Shown: in pieces, positions 1-6,969 of the stretch
How the letters are laid out: every line of letters starts with the position of its first letter
Numbering within the stretch: position 1 is the first letter of the stretch
Source: Candidatus Nanohalarchaeota archaeon
GTDB taxonomy: Archaea > EX4484-52 > B79-G9
NCBI GenBank assembly: GCA_003660865.1
Contig: QMVA01000016.1
Coordinates: 1-14,785, forward strand
Direction: 5' to 3'
DNA length: 14,785 nt
Made by a program: the position numbers and the translations under genes
Notes under the pieces: model-generated
What the model saw: only the letters and a program-made list of their open reading frames with translations
Databases searched by the model: none
Told to the model about the DNA's origin: nothing

Positions 1-2
1 AT

Positions 3-119
3 CGTAAGGACTTTTAAAGGGATGTCATACTCCTGTTTGTCTGATTTGTCCTGTTTATCTTGTCTGTTATGTCTATCTTGTCTGCCCTCTTTACCCTCTT
101 CACCCTGTTTTGTTTTCAA
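3..119 (-). CDS. Possible 5' end of a partial gene rich in Q/D/K/R
   Basis: A minus-strand frame is open from a TTG at 119-117 to the window edge (39 codons). It encodes a run of charged repeats built from variants of RQDR, KQDK and KSDK (about residues 13-29), then a more ordinary stretch reading YDIPLKVLT. The DNA shows the same thing as repeated CTTGTCTG, TTGTCCTG and TTGTCTG units on the + strand. I do not recognise a family. The start is weak: it is a TTG with no convincing ribosome binding site, and a nearby ATG is in a frame that stops after seven codons. It may instead be non-coding repeat DNA. Confidence 0.25.
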   Translation of the reverse strand, partial: MKTKQGEEGKEGRQDRHNRQDKQDKSDKQEYDIPLKVLT

Positions 120-187
120 CCATATTTTAACAAATAATCATTATTCTATATGAATCTTTCCTTTTGATAAAAAATTTTGAACAGAAC

Positions 188-195
188 TATATATT
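188..195 (+). promoter_or_regulatory. Candidate TATA box for the gene at 263
   Basis: TATATATT predicts transcription near 215. That leaves a leader of about 45 nt carrying GGAGTG at 249-254, 8 nt before the ATG at 263. Confidence 0.4.
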
Positions 196-262
196 CTCAA
201 TATTACTACCAGAATATGACAACAAAGAGTACAATGTATAAGATATATGGAGTGTGATGAAA

Positions 263-655
263 ATGAGAGATAGTGAGTTTGCAGGTAGATTTAGGAAAGT
301 ACCAGGTATAAAGGTTGAAGGAGCATATTTTTCTAATGGAGATGATGCCCAACGATATGTTGATTTGATAAAAAAAAGCAATGAAATCGAGCCCACCATG
401 GAATCTTTGGGCTATACTTATTTTGCTGATCGAACACCACATGGAAATGTATGTCAGGAATTATTCACGAATCCTGAATTAACCGGTTATGATGTCGCTA
501 TGACTCCTTCTATTTTGCTCGAATCTATGCGAGTCGGTAGTTATAGAAGTCATTTTATCAAAGATAAAGGTGGGGACAGGGTCGACAAAGCCGAAATATT
601 TGATATACTTAAGGAGGAATTACTGTCTCTCAATCAGTACAGTGGACCTATTTGA
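263..655 (+). CDS. Hypothetical protein, 130 aa
   Basis: I do not recognise this protein. It is a soluble-looking 130-residue protein with no signal peptide, membrane segment or obvious cofactor motif. The centre reads MESLGYTYFADRTPHG and a later segment reads TGYDVAMTPSILLESMR. The C-terminal third is charged and probably helical (KAEIFDILKEELLSL). In-frame starts exist at GTG 254, ATG 257 and ATG 263. I chose 263 because GGAGTG at 249-254 is correctly spaced for it. Codon use is G-richer than in the genes downstream, and an IS200/IS605-type end begins immediately after the stop, so this is probably accessory DNA. The stop codon lies inside a 12-bp palindrome, TGATAATTATCA (653-664). Confidence 0.6.
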   Translation: MRDSEFAGRFRKVPGIKVEGAYFSNGDDAQRYVDLIKKSNEIEPTMESLGYTYFADRTPHGNVCQELFTNPELTGYDVAMTPSILLESMRVGSYRSHFIKDKGGDRVDKAEIFDILKEELLSLNQYSGPI

Positions 656-733
656 TAATTATCATCCTACACTCTAAAGGGTGGGGATTTCTAGCAGCCG
701 AAGTTTAAACTTTCGCTCACAAGAAATCCGCCA
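656..733 (-). mobile_element. Solo IS200/IS605-type end with nested hairpins; no transposase
   Basis: The segment CATCCTACACTCTAAAGG followed by GTGGGGATTTCT resembles the typical IS200/IS605 (IS1341-type) terminal hairpin, in which CATCCTCCCC precedes a CTAAAGGG core and GGGGATT. The second half holds a nested stem-loop. GGATTTCT (685-692) pairs exactly with AGAAATCC (722-729), and inside it CGAAGTTTAAACTTTCG (699-715) folds back on itself with one bulge. On the minus strand this is the order expected at a TnpB right end, where the omega RNA scaffold sits next to the terminal hairpin. I see no tnpA or tnpB reading frame within reach, so it is either a remnant or a solo end. The exact outer boundary, near 656-664, is uncertain. 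Confidence 0.55.
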
Positions 734-1141
734 TCTTTATATTTGGGATAGAGTGAGATTGATATGCAAGAAACATATCGGTTGGTTAATGCTCGCCTAC
801 ATCCCGTGCCCAAAACGAATGATCTTGCATAACGAGTAGGCATTACCTGAAATGTTGCTGTTTTTAACGATCGGACACTTCCGAAACGACATCAGAAAGC
901 CATTTAGTCAAGACCGCCCACAATAACCCAAAAAACATACCTTTATAAAACCTTACTCTCAACCTTTTATAAGGTATTGATGGGTCCCTCTCAAGTGTCT
1001 GAACCGCACGATGAAAAGATGACACCGCAATACTGAAAAGCCCGCATGCGTCAGTATCCTGAAAATAAAGGGATTCATTTGATGAAGCGATATGTTACGT
1101 GTGGGCAACATACTTAACGCTTAACAATTCAGGGAAGTACT
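734..1141. other. Non-coding stretch with hairpins; possible RNA or decayed IS interior
   Basis: No convincing reading frame occurs here on either strand. It holds two perfect stem-loops: ATACTGA/TCAGTAT (1030-1036 with 1051-1057, loop 14) and TATGTT/AACATA (1091-1096 with 1107-1112, loop 10). Two TATA-like boxes at 941-974 could drive a transcript starting near 970-1000 that contains both hairpins and leads into the DUF167 gene. The segment 734-930 may be the decayed interior of the neighbouring IS end. I checked for RNase P, SRP and tRNA signatures and saw none. Confidence 0.35.
941..974 (+). promoter_or_regulatory. Two candidate TATA boxes upstream of the DUF167 gene
   Basis: CTTTATAAAA (941-950) and TTTTATAAGG (965-974) both fit archaeal TATA boxes. 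Either would give a leader of 140-175 nt before the GTG at 1142. That is long for an archaeal mRNA, which is consistent with a structured leader or an independent small RNA. Confidence 0.35.
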
Positions 1142-1414
1142 GTGACAAACAACACATGCCTGGAAATGAAAGTAAAGACAGGCCAGCCAAAATTCAGAAT
1201 AATCTCTGCCGGCAACCTCTTTCGTGTCGAGCTAAAAAGCAAACCCGAAAAAAATCAGGCAAATATTGAACTTATAAAAATGTTTACCAAAATACTAAAG
1301 ACCCCTGTTAAGCTTGTTTCAGGCAGAAAATCAAAAAACAAGACAATAAAGATAGAATCCATGACCAAGATTCAGGTATTAGAAGTCCTAAAGGGCAATA
1401 AAGAAAATTCATAA
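1142..1414 (+). CDS. DUF167 (YggU-type) family protein
   Basis: This 90-residue protein matches the small alpha/beta DUF167/YggU fold. The conserved core is LFRVELKSKPEKNQANIELI (about 27-46), corresponding to the usual pattern 'lkVrvkappekGkAN.eLi'. It is followed by KTPVKLVSGRKSKNKTIKI (about 53-71), matching the family's 'VeivsGhtsR.K.vrI'. The family's molecular function is unknown; members are small single-domain proteins of about 90-110 residues, so this one is full length. The start is GTG, preceded by AGGGAA with usual spacing. It lies upstream of dnaG on the same strand but is separated by 258 bp holding a repeat element, so co-transcription is doubtful. Confidence 0.8.
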   Translation: MTNNTCLEMKVKTGQPKFRIISAGNLFRVELKSKPEKNQANIELIKMFTKILKTPVKLVSGRKSKNKTIKIESMTKIQVLEVLKGNKENS

Positions 1415-1530
1415 TCACACACAGATGTTTAATATGGTGGAAATAAAAAACAGATGAAATGACCAACAATATGATTACTCCAAATAAACACAAATTTCTT
1501 TATTACCGAGTATGTAAGTTCTTCTACCTG

Positions 1531-1630
1531 TATAGTTAATGTCATTACTAAATGGACAAACTTAAGACCAAGCCAAACGGCGTTAACTATATGGAAAAGT
1601 CATATCGTTCAAAATGTTATGACTTTTACC
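1531..1630 (+). mobile_element. MITE-like palindromic element, short copy, upstream of dnaG
   Basis: Two abutting palindromes make up this copy. The first (1531-1591) begins TATAGTTAATGTC and ends GGCGTTAACTATA, with imperfect inverted ends and a conserved interior TGGACAAACT. The second (about 1589-1630) is a hairpin with arms ATGGAAAAGTCATA and TATGACTTTTACC. Both parts recur in the same order, inverted, at 13758-13980. Across the hairpin part 34 of 38 aligned positions match; in the first part 27 of the first 32 match and the last 13 are identical. This copy lacks the 116-bp hairpin cluster found in the other. It ends 42 bp before the dnaG start. Confidence 0.7.
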
Positions 1631-1672
1631 ATGGTTTTTGTCATAAAACAAATACAAAAATAGGTGATTATC

Positions 1673-2941
1673 ATGGCAAAATTAGCACAGACATCAGTAA
1701 AATATGTAATAAACGGAAGTTTCGATGCAGAGGGTATTGTCGAAAAACCCGATGTAATCGGGGCATTATTCGGACAAACAGAGGGCCTTCTCGGGGCAGA
1801 ACTTGATTTGCGCGAACTCCAGAGGACAGGACGTATCGGGCGCATAGAAGTAATAGTAAACACAAAATCAGGGAAATCCACAGGACAGATAGTAATCCCT
1901 TCCTCACTTGACAGCACAGAAACCGCACTAATCGCGGCATCCCTTGAGACTATAGATCGCGTAGGCCCATGTAATGCAAAAATCAAAGTAATCTCTGTTG
2001 AGGACCTAAGAACTGTTAAACGGAAATATATTATCGATCGGGCGAAAACACTTCTATCAAGTCTGTTAAGCCAGGTTCCTGAAACCGCAGTTGTCGCAGA
2101 AGAGCTCATGCAGTCAGTAAGAAGCGCAGAAATAATAAAATACAAAGGCCTCTCTGCAGGAGTTGATGTCCCTACATCAGACAGCATCATACTCTGCGAG
2201 GGAAGAGCAGATGTAATAACACTCCTAAAACACGGTATCAAGAACGCAGTAGCAGTTGGCGGCACAGCCATTGCACCGGAAATCATCCAGATATCCAAAG
2301 AAAAAGAAATAACTGTCTTCACAGACGGTGATCGCGGCGGCGACATCATCATAAAAGAATTGAAACAAGTTGTAGATGTGGACTTTGTCGCAAGAGCACC
2401 TCTGGGAAAAGAAGTAGAAGAATTAACAAAAAAAGAAGTCTTCAAGGCGCTGCGCGAAAAAGTACCGGCAGATCTGGCACAGTTCCTAAAGCCCCTCGGA
2501 GCATCAAGGAGCCAAAACTCAAAGATGCCTCTGCGCACAGACAGAAGAGATACCACAGACAAGCCAATGCGCAGAGACACAAGAGACAGCCGTCCGCAAA
2601 GGACAGGCCGCTTTGAGCGAAAACCAACAATCACAAAAAAGCCTGTAATCTCTGATGAAGACAAATCGTTCTTCAAAGAACAGATGAACGACCTTGTCGG
2701 CACAAGAGCCGCAGCAATATACGACAGCGACAAACAGTTCGCAGGCCGCGTACCTGTAAAAGAGCTATCTACATCAATAAAGCAGGTAGAATCACCGGCA
2801 ATAGTAGTGATGGACGCAGAACTGGATCAGGATCTGGTAAACATATGCGACTTAGTAGGTGTTTCAGCAATTGTCGGGACAAAGCAGAAAGGAAGCGTGC
2901 GCGCAAGAAACGCAAGCGTCCTGACCCTCGATGACCTGTAA
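1673..2941 (+). CDS. dnaG: DnaG-like primase, archaeal type
   Basis: Archaeal DnaG has a TOPRIM primase fold. In characterised archaea it can synthesise short primers and also associates with the RNA exosome as a poly(A)-binding subunit. Residues 17-57 match the family N-terminus (GIVEKPDVIGALFGQTEGLL, then ELDLRELQRTGRIGRIEV). The TOPRIM domain has the catalytic glutamate at E176 in CEGRAD and the acidic metal-binding motif DGDRGGD at 218-224. A basic, low-complexity linker (about 278-320, many R/K/D/T) precedes a C-terminal domain. The length of 422 residues is normal. In-frame starts are GTG 1664 and ATG 1673; AGGTGA at 1662-1667 supports ATG 1673. The gene converges with the ATPase, with 38 bp between the stops. 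Confidence 0.95.
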   Translation: MAKLAQTSVKYVINGSFDAEGIVEKPDVIGALFGQTEGLLGAELDLRELQRTGRIGRIEVIVNTKSGKSTGQIVIPSSLDSTETALIAASLETIDRVGPCNAKIKVISVEDLRTVKRKYIIDRAKTLLSSLLSQVPETAVVAEELMQSVRSAEIIKYKGLSAGVDVPTSDSIILCEGRADVITLLKHGIKNAVAVGGTAIAPEIIQISKEKEITVFTDGDRGGDIIIKELKQVVDVDFVARAPLGKEVEELTKKEVFKALREKVPADLAQFLKPLGASRSQNSKMPLRTDRRDTTDKPMRRDTRDSRPQRTGRFERKPTITKKPVISDEDKSFFKEQMNDLVGTRAAAIYDSDKQFAGRVPVKELSTSIKQVESPAIVVMDAELDQDLVNICDLVGVSAIVGTKQKGSVRARNASVLTLDDL

Positions 2942-2979
2942 ACCAGAAAACAACATATACCAAGACAACACGCCAGGCA

Positions 2980-4410
2980 CTATTCATCTAAATCGTGCAA
3001 ATCAAACAGCATAATGCCTGGCTCCTTTACTTTCTCCTTATCCTTAAAACTTCTTGCAAAAACCACATAATATTCCTTTCTTTTTTCATAATTCCACTCA
3101 ACATATTTTGCTTTCTCCCGCAGCCCGGCAATTATTTTACCTGCATCAATCTTATCCTGCCATTTACACTCGCAAAAAAGAATCTCCCTCGTCTTCTCAT
3201 TCAATGCAACCAGATCAATTTCATAGGTATTCCTTCCCTTCTCTCCCCTAAACCGTCCCCATTGCCTGCCGATTCTATCAAAGAAAAACCCAAGTTTACC
3301 TGCACTATTTAATTTAATCATAACTTCCCTGCATACTCCCTCAAACCCAAAACCGAAAAAGGAATTAATATCGGTGCCTATCTTTTCCTTTATTCGTGCA
3401 TAGTTCTTGATTTCATAATTGCTCATATCCCTGTAAATATATCTAAACCAGAACCTGAAAAAATTATCCTCTAAAAAATATCTTCCCTTTTTGCTCTTCA
3501 ATGGCTTTTTTTCAGTTACAGGCACTTCTTTTACAACAATATTCAACACATTCACAAGATTTTCAATATACGGCGCTAAAGATGTCTCCTTTATTCCTGC
3601 ATGCTCGCACATTTCTTTTGCCGTATTTTTACCCATCGATATGGCTGTAAGAATCGCATAATATGCCGGCACCTCCCGCCCGAACTCTTCCACCAAAATA
3701 TCCGGGACTTCATCTTTCAGGGGTGCAAAATCCCTTAACATTAACTCGTCTATAGACGACCTCATGTCCTTGACATTGTGGTCTTTTATCAGGATATAAT
3801 ACATAGGTATGCCTCCATAAACAGAATAAAACTTAATCTGCTCCTCAATATCCGTTATTCCTGAATCTCTCAGGATACTTCTCACAGTATCAAAATTAAA
3901 AGGACGCATACTCAAAATATTATGTGCTCTCTTAAACAGCGGCGCCTTTTGTTCAACAAATATTTTTCTGATCATCCCGACAGAAGACCCGCATATTATA
4001 AGAAACAATTTCCCTCTATACATGTCCCATGCCTTCTGAATCTGGAAAATGATGCTGGGCACAACATTCAAAAACCACTGAAATTCATCTATCGCTACAA
4101 TGATTTTCTTTTCTTTTGATACTTCAAACAGCACTTTCAAAAAAGAGTCCCACGAATCAATTTTAACATATTCCGGCAAAGAGAACTCAGAAGAAATAAT
4201 CGATGAAAACTCAATAAGTAGCTCTGAACTTGTTTTTTTCGGGTTTACAAAAAAATACATTCCTTTTTCTTTACAAAAAAAATGACGAATCAACTCTGTT
4301 TTACCGACTCTTCTTCTTCCGCTCAGGACCAGCATAATTTTATGGTCATTGGAAATATTCTCTGCCATTTCAAGTTCTCTCATTTCTTTTTCTCTATTAT
4401 AGAATTTCAT
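2980..4410 (-). CDS. Archaeal AAA+ ATPase with DUF234 nuclease-like C-terminus
   Basis: This is a 476-residue member of the archaeal ATPase_2/DUF234 family. The P-loop is GRRRVGKT (about 31-38), Walker B is IIVAIDEFQWF (about 103-113), and CGSS (about 140-143) is sensor-like. A winged-helix-like middle region (about 250-310, including NTAKEMCEHAGIKETSLAPY) follows. The C-terminal domain keeps a PD-(D/E)XK nuclease pattern: D399 in YEIDLVAL and E414/K416 in CECKWQ. Family members are very common in archaea, often lineage-expanded and next to mobile DNA; their substrate is not established. In-frame starts are GTG 4419 and ATG 4410. I chose ATG 4410, preceded by GGTGAGG and 25 nt from a TATA-like GTTATAAT. 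The gene is divergent from the M20 deacylase operon. Confidence 0.88.
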   Translation of the reverse strand: MKFYNREKEMRELEMAENISNDHKIMLVLSGRRRVGKTELIRHFFCKEKGMYFFVNPKKTSSELLIEFSSIISSEFSLPEYVKIDSWDSFLKVLFEVSKEKKIIVAIDEFQWFLNVVPSIIFQIQKAWDMYRGKLFLIICGSSVGMIRKIFVEQKAPLFKRAHNILSMRPFNFDTVRSILRDSGITDIEEQIKFYSVYGGIPMYYILIKDHNVKDMRSSIDELMLRDFAPLKDEVPDILVEEFGREVPAYYAILTAISMGKNTAKEMCEHAGIKETSLAPYIENLVNVLNIVVKEVPVTEKKPLKSKKGRYFLEDNFFRFWFRYIYRDMSNYEIKNYARIKEKIGTDINSFFGFGFEGVCREVMIKLNSAGKLGFFFDRIGRQWGRFRGEKGRNTYEIDLVALNEKTREILFCECKWQDKIDAGKIIAGLREKAKYVEWNYEKRKEYYVVFARSFKDKEKVKEPGIMLFDLHDLDE

Positions 4411-4430
4411 AATCCTCACCGAAAAAAATC

Positions 4431-4460
4431 ATTATAACAATAATAATTATAACAATAATA
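4431..4460. repeat. Perfect 15-bp tandem repeat between divergent promoters
   Basis: ATTATAACAATAATA occurs twice head to tail with no mismatch, in the 130-bp gap between the DUF234 ATPase and the M20 deacylase. On the minus strand each unit contains GTTATAAT, a TATA-like box. The copy at 4431-4438 is about 25 nt from the ATPase ATG. It may be a duplicated promoter or operator, or chance slippage in AT-rich DNA. Confidence 0.6.
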
Positions 4461-4510
4461 ATCTTTATATATTTGATTGTTCCGGGGAACAGGCAAAATA
4501 CTACAATCCC

Positions 4511-4520
4511 TATTTAAAAT
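4511..4520 (+). promoter_or_regulatory. TATA box for the M20 deacylase, probably leaderless
   Basis: TATTTAAAAT is centred about 25 nt before the ATG at 4541, and that ATG lacks a Shine-Dalgarno sequence, which suits a leaderless transcript. A second TATA-like box, CTTTATATATTT, lies at 4463-4474 and would give a leader of about 50 nt. Confidence 0.5.
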
Positions 4521-4540
4521 TAAACCCCAAAATATTCTCT

Positions 4541-5668
4541 ATGGTACAAAAAGACCGCATTATGCGCCTGACCCAAAAACTGATACAGTCACCCTCAGAA
4601 AACCCACCCGGCAACGAGCACAAAACAGCAATGATAATAAAAAAAGAACTGGAAAACATAGGCATGAAAGTATCAGTCTGCGAATACGAAAAGGGAAGGC
4701 CAAACATAATCGCAATCCTGGAAGGAAAACCAGGGAAAACACTCCTTATAAACACACACACAGACACAGTCCCCGCAGGCACTGGCTGGAAATACTCCCC
4801 ATTTGAAGGAAAAATAATCGACAACAAAATATACGGCAGAGGCGCAACAGACTGCAAAGGCAATACCGCATCATGCATCGAGGCAATAAGAAGCATAATA
4901 GAGGCAGGCACAAAACTAAACGGCACCCTCATCTACACTGCAACAGTAGATGAGGAAACAGGAAGCAAAGAAGGTCTGGAACCATTAATTGAAAAGAAAA
5001 TAATAACCCCTGACGCAGCACTAATCGTAGACAGTGGCGACTTTAACATAGACATAGCACAAAAAGGCCTGATTCACTTCAAAATAACCACACACGGCAA
5101 AAAAGCCCACGGCGCATACCCTGATTTAGGCAAAAACGCAATCCTGACAGCATCAGACATAATCACAAAACTAAGAAAACTAAAACTAAAACACACATCT
5201 CACCCGCACCTCAAGCCTCCGACAATCAACATAGGAAAAATCCGCGGCGGCGACAAAATAAACATGGTCCCCGACACCTGTGAAATAAGCATAGACCTGA
5301 GATACCTTCCTGGCATGCAAAAAAACACAATAATTTCAGAAATAAAAACCGCAATAGAAACAATAACCGCCGACTACGATCTTGAAATCCTCTCATCAAT
5401 TGCCCCATACGAAATAGACAAAAACAACCCCCTTGTAAAATGCGTCTATGAATCAACAAAAGAAATAAAGAAAGAAGCCCTGTACACTGGCTCAGAAGGC
5501 GCAACAATGGTCGCCCTATTTCAAAATACAGGCATTCCTGCAATAGCAACCGGCTTCGGCATAAAAGAATACATGCACGCAACAGACGAATACGCAAGAT
5601 TGGACGACCTCACAGACGGCGCAAAAATAATCGAAAAAACAATCATAAAATATCTTGGAAAGGAGTGA
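4541..5668 (+). CDS. M20 family metallo-deacylase (ArgE/DapE/LysK type)
   Basis: This cytosolic di-zinc hydrolase removes an acyl group from an amino-acid intermediate. Metal ligands and catalytic residues of the M20 family are all visible: H73 and D75 in HTDTVPAG, D104 in GRGATDCKG, E138/E139 in DEETG, D164 in VDSGD, and H346 in YMHATDEY. The lid/dimerisation domain runs from about 175 to 285 and includes KAHGAYPDLGKNA. At 375 residues it has the usual length. Candidate substrates are acetylornithine, LysW-linked ornithine or lysine, and succinyl-diaminopimelate. The argGH pair 2.3 kb downstream favours the arginine/lysine branch, but no lysW or argB is present to decide. It overlaps the ribosome binding site of the downstream aminopeptidase, so the two are almost certainly one operon. 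Confidence 0.88.
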   Translation: MVQKDRIMRLTQKLIQSPSENPPGNEHKTAMIIKKELENIGMKVSVCEYEKGRPNIIAILEGKPGKTLLINTHTDTVPAGTGWKYSPFEGKIIDNKIYGRGATDCKGNTASCIEAIRSIIEAGTKLNGTLIYTATVDEETGSKEGLEPLIEKKIITPDAALIVDSGDFNIDIAQKGLIHFKITTHGKKAHGAYPDLGKNAILTASDIITKLRKLKLKHTSHPHLKPPTINIGKIRGGDKINMVPDTCEISIDLRYLPGMQKNTIISEIKTAIETITADYDLEILSSIAPYEIDKNNPLVKCVYESTKEIKKEALYTGSEGATMVALFQNTGIPAIATGFGIKEYMHATDEYARLDDLTDGAKIIEKTIIKYLGKE

Positions 5669-5673
5669 AATAT

Positions 5674-6969
5674 ATGAAAAACTTACAGAAACTAGCAACA
5701 GACGTATCAGACACAATGGGAATATCCCAAAAAGAAAACCCCCACATAAAAAAAGCCATGCGCGACTTCGGCGCAAAATTCATAGACAGACTACTCACAC
5801 AAAAAAAATTCAAAAAAGAAAACTACACAGGCAAAGAAAAAGAAATAATCGAAAAACTGAAACACCCCAAATACGGCCCACTGGTCTACGAGATCGACAA
5901 CATCTGCCACACAAAAACAAAAATATCAGAAAACATAAGAATCCGCTATGTTGAAGGCTCACCCGAATGCTACGAACTTGCAAAACTCATCCGCACCATC
6001 TGCTTCAAAAGAGGCTGCCACTGCACAATAACCCCCCACGACACAGAAACAGACAAAGAATTCTACACAATAGCCCCAGACAACATCCTCTTTGAACTAA
6101 ACCCCCTCTCAGTCGCCATAGTAAAAAACACAGACGTAAGCATCTCCATCGGCGACGAAAGCGACCCCAACTGGTCAAAAGGCTTTGAAAAAAGAATCGC
6201 CTATGGCTCAACCTCCTTAATGCAATTCAGAAAAATCTACGACCAGCAAAGCATCCGCGGCGCACTACTCGCACTCCCCGTAAAAAGAAAAGAAACCTAC
6301 GTCCCACAAAAAAAATATAACGATATCTTCTACGAAAGCCTAACCGCAAGTTTTTCAGAAGAAATGAAAACCCTCATAGACACATACGAAAAAAAGCTAA
6401 AAAACAAAGAGCAGATAAGAATCACCTCAGACGATGGCACAGACATCACCTTCTCAATAAAGAACCGAAGAATCCTAAGAGACGACAATTACACAGTAGT
6501 CGACAAAAAACGAAACGAGATATACAACTTTCCCACAGGCGAAGTATTTGTAGCACCAGTTGAAACCTCTGCAAATGGAAAAATAACTTTCGACTACACA
6601 ACCCCAAGAGGCTTCGGACTCATAGAAGACCTGACTCTAACATTCAAAGACGGCAAAGTAATCGACGCAAAAGCAAAAGGCGATGGCGCAAAGCGCTTCC
6701 GCAGCTTCCTCGACGTAAACACAGGCGAGAAAGACCGTATAGCAGAACTTGGCATCGGCTGCAACCCCAAAGCCCAGTTCGTAGGAACAACAATCGTAGA
6801 TGAAAAAATATACGGGAGTATTCACATCGCAATCGGGTTCAATCTTGGTCCTTTCCACGGAAAAAATCTTGCATCATCTCATCTTGACATGATAAAAATG
6901 ATGAAAGGGCGCAACGGCAACGTCTACGCTGACAACAAACTGATCATGAAAAACGGAGATCCTGTTTAA
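5674..6969 (+). CDS. M29 family metallo-aminopeptidase
   Basis: This family of exopeptidases (AmpS/AmpT type, two metal ions) removes N-terminal residues from peptides in the cytosol. The expected ligand set is complete: E290 in PTGEVFVAP, E358 in AELGIG, H384 in GSIHIAIG, and H403 and D405 in SSHLDMI. At 431 residues it is slightly longer than typical members (about 400-415). The start at 5674 is set by GGAG (5662-5665) at correct spacing; a GTG at 5665 in the same frame is unlikely. It begins 5 nt after the M20 stop, so the two hydrolases are translationally linked, suggesting joint roles in amino-acid salvage or in processing of carrier-bound intermediates. Its stop shares TTAA with the stop of the convergent transporter gene. 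Confidence 0.9.
   Translation: MKNLQKLATDVSDTMGISQKENPHIKKAMRDFGAKFIDRLLTQKKFKKENYTGKEKEIIEKLKHPKYGPLVYEIDNICHTKTKISENIRIRYVEGSPECYELAKLIRTICFKRGCHCTITPHDTETDKEFYTIAPDNILFELNPLSVAIVKNTDVSISIGDESDPNWSKGFEKRIAYGSTSLMQFRKIYDQQSIRGALLALPVKRKETYVPQKKYNDIFYESLTASFSEEMKTLIDTYEKKLKNKEQIRITSDDGTDITFSIKNRRILRDDNYTVVDKKRNEIYNFPTGEVFVAPVETSANGKITFDYTTPRGFGLIEDLTLTFKDGKVIDAKAKGDGAKRFRSFLDVNTGEKDRIAELGIGCNPKAQFVGTTIVDEKIYGSIHIAIGFNLGPFHGKNLASSHLDMIKMMKGRNGNVYADNKLIMKNGDPV

Noticed and set aside
972..1038. Possible C/D box small RNA (TTGATGG, CTGA, GATGA and CTGA in a plausible order)
   Set aside because: The boxes are degenerate, there is no clear terminal stem, and the last CTGA lies inside the arm of a separate perfect hairpin (1030-1057).
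734..1141. RNase P, SRP RNA or tRNA gene
   Set aside because: I looked for their conserved cores and cloverleaf pairing and found none.
1609..2733. 374-codon minus-strand open frame opposite dnaG
   Set aside because: It is an antisense shadow: serine/arginine-rich with no recognisable domain, while dnaG on the other strand has its full set of motifs.
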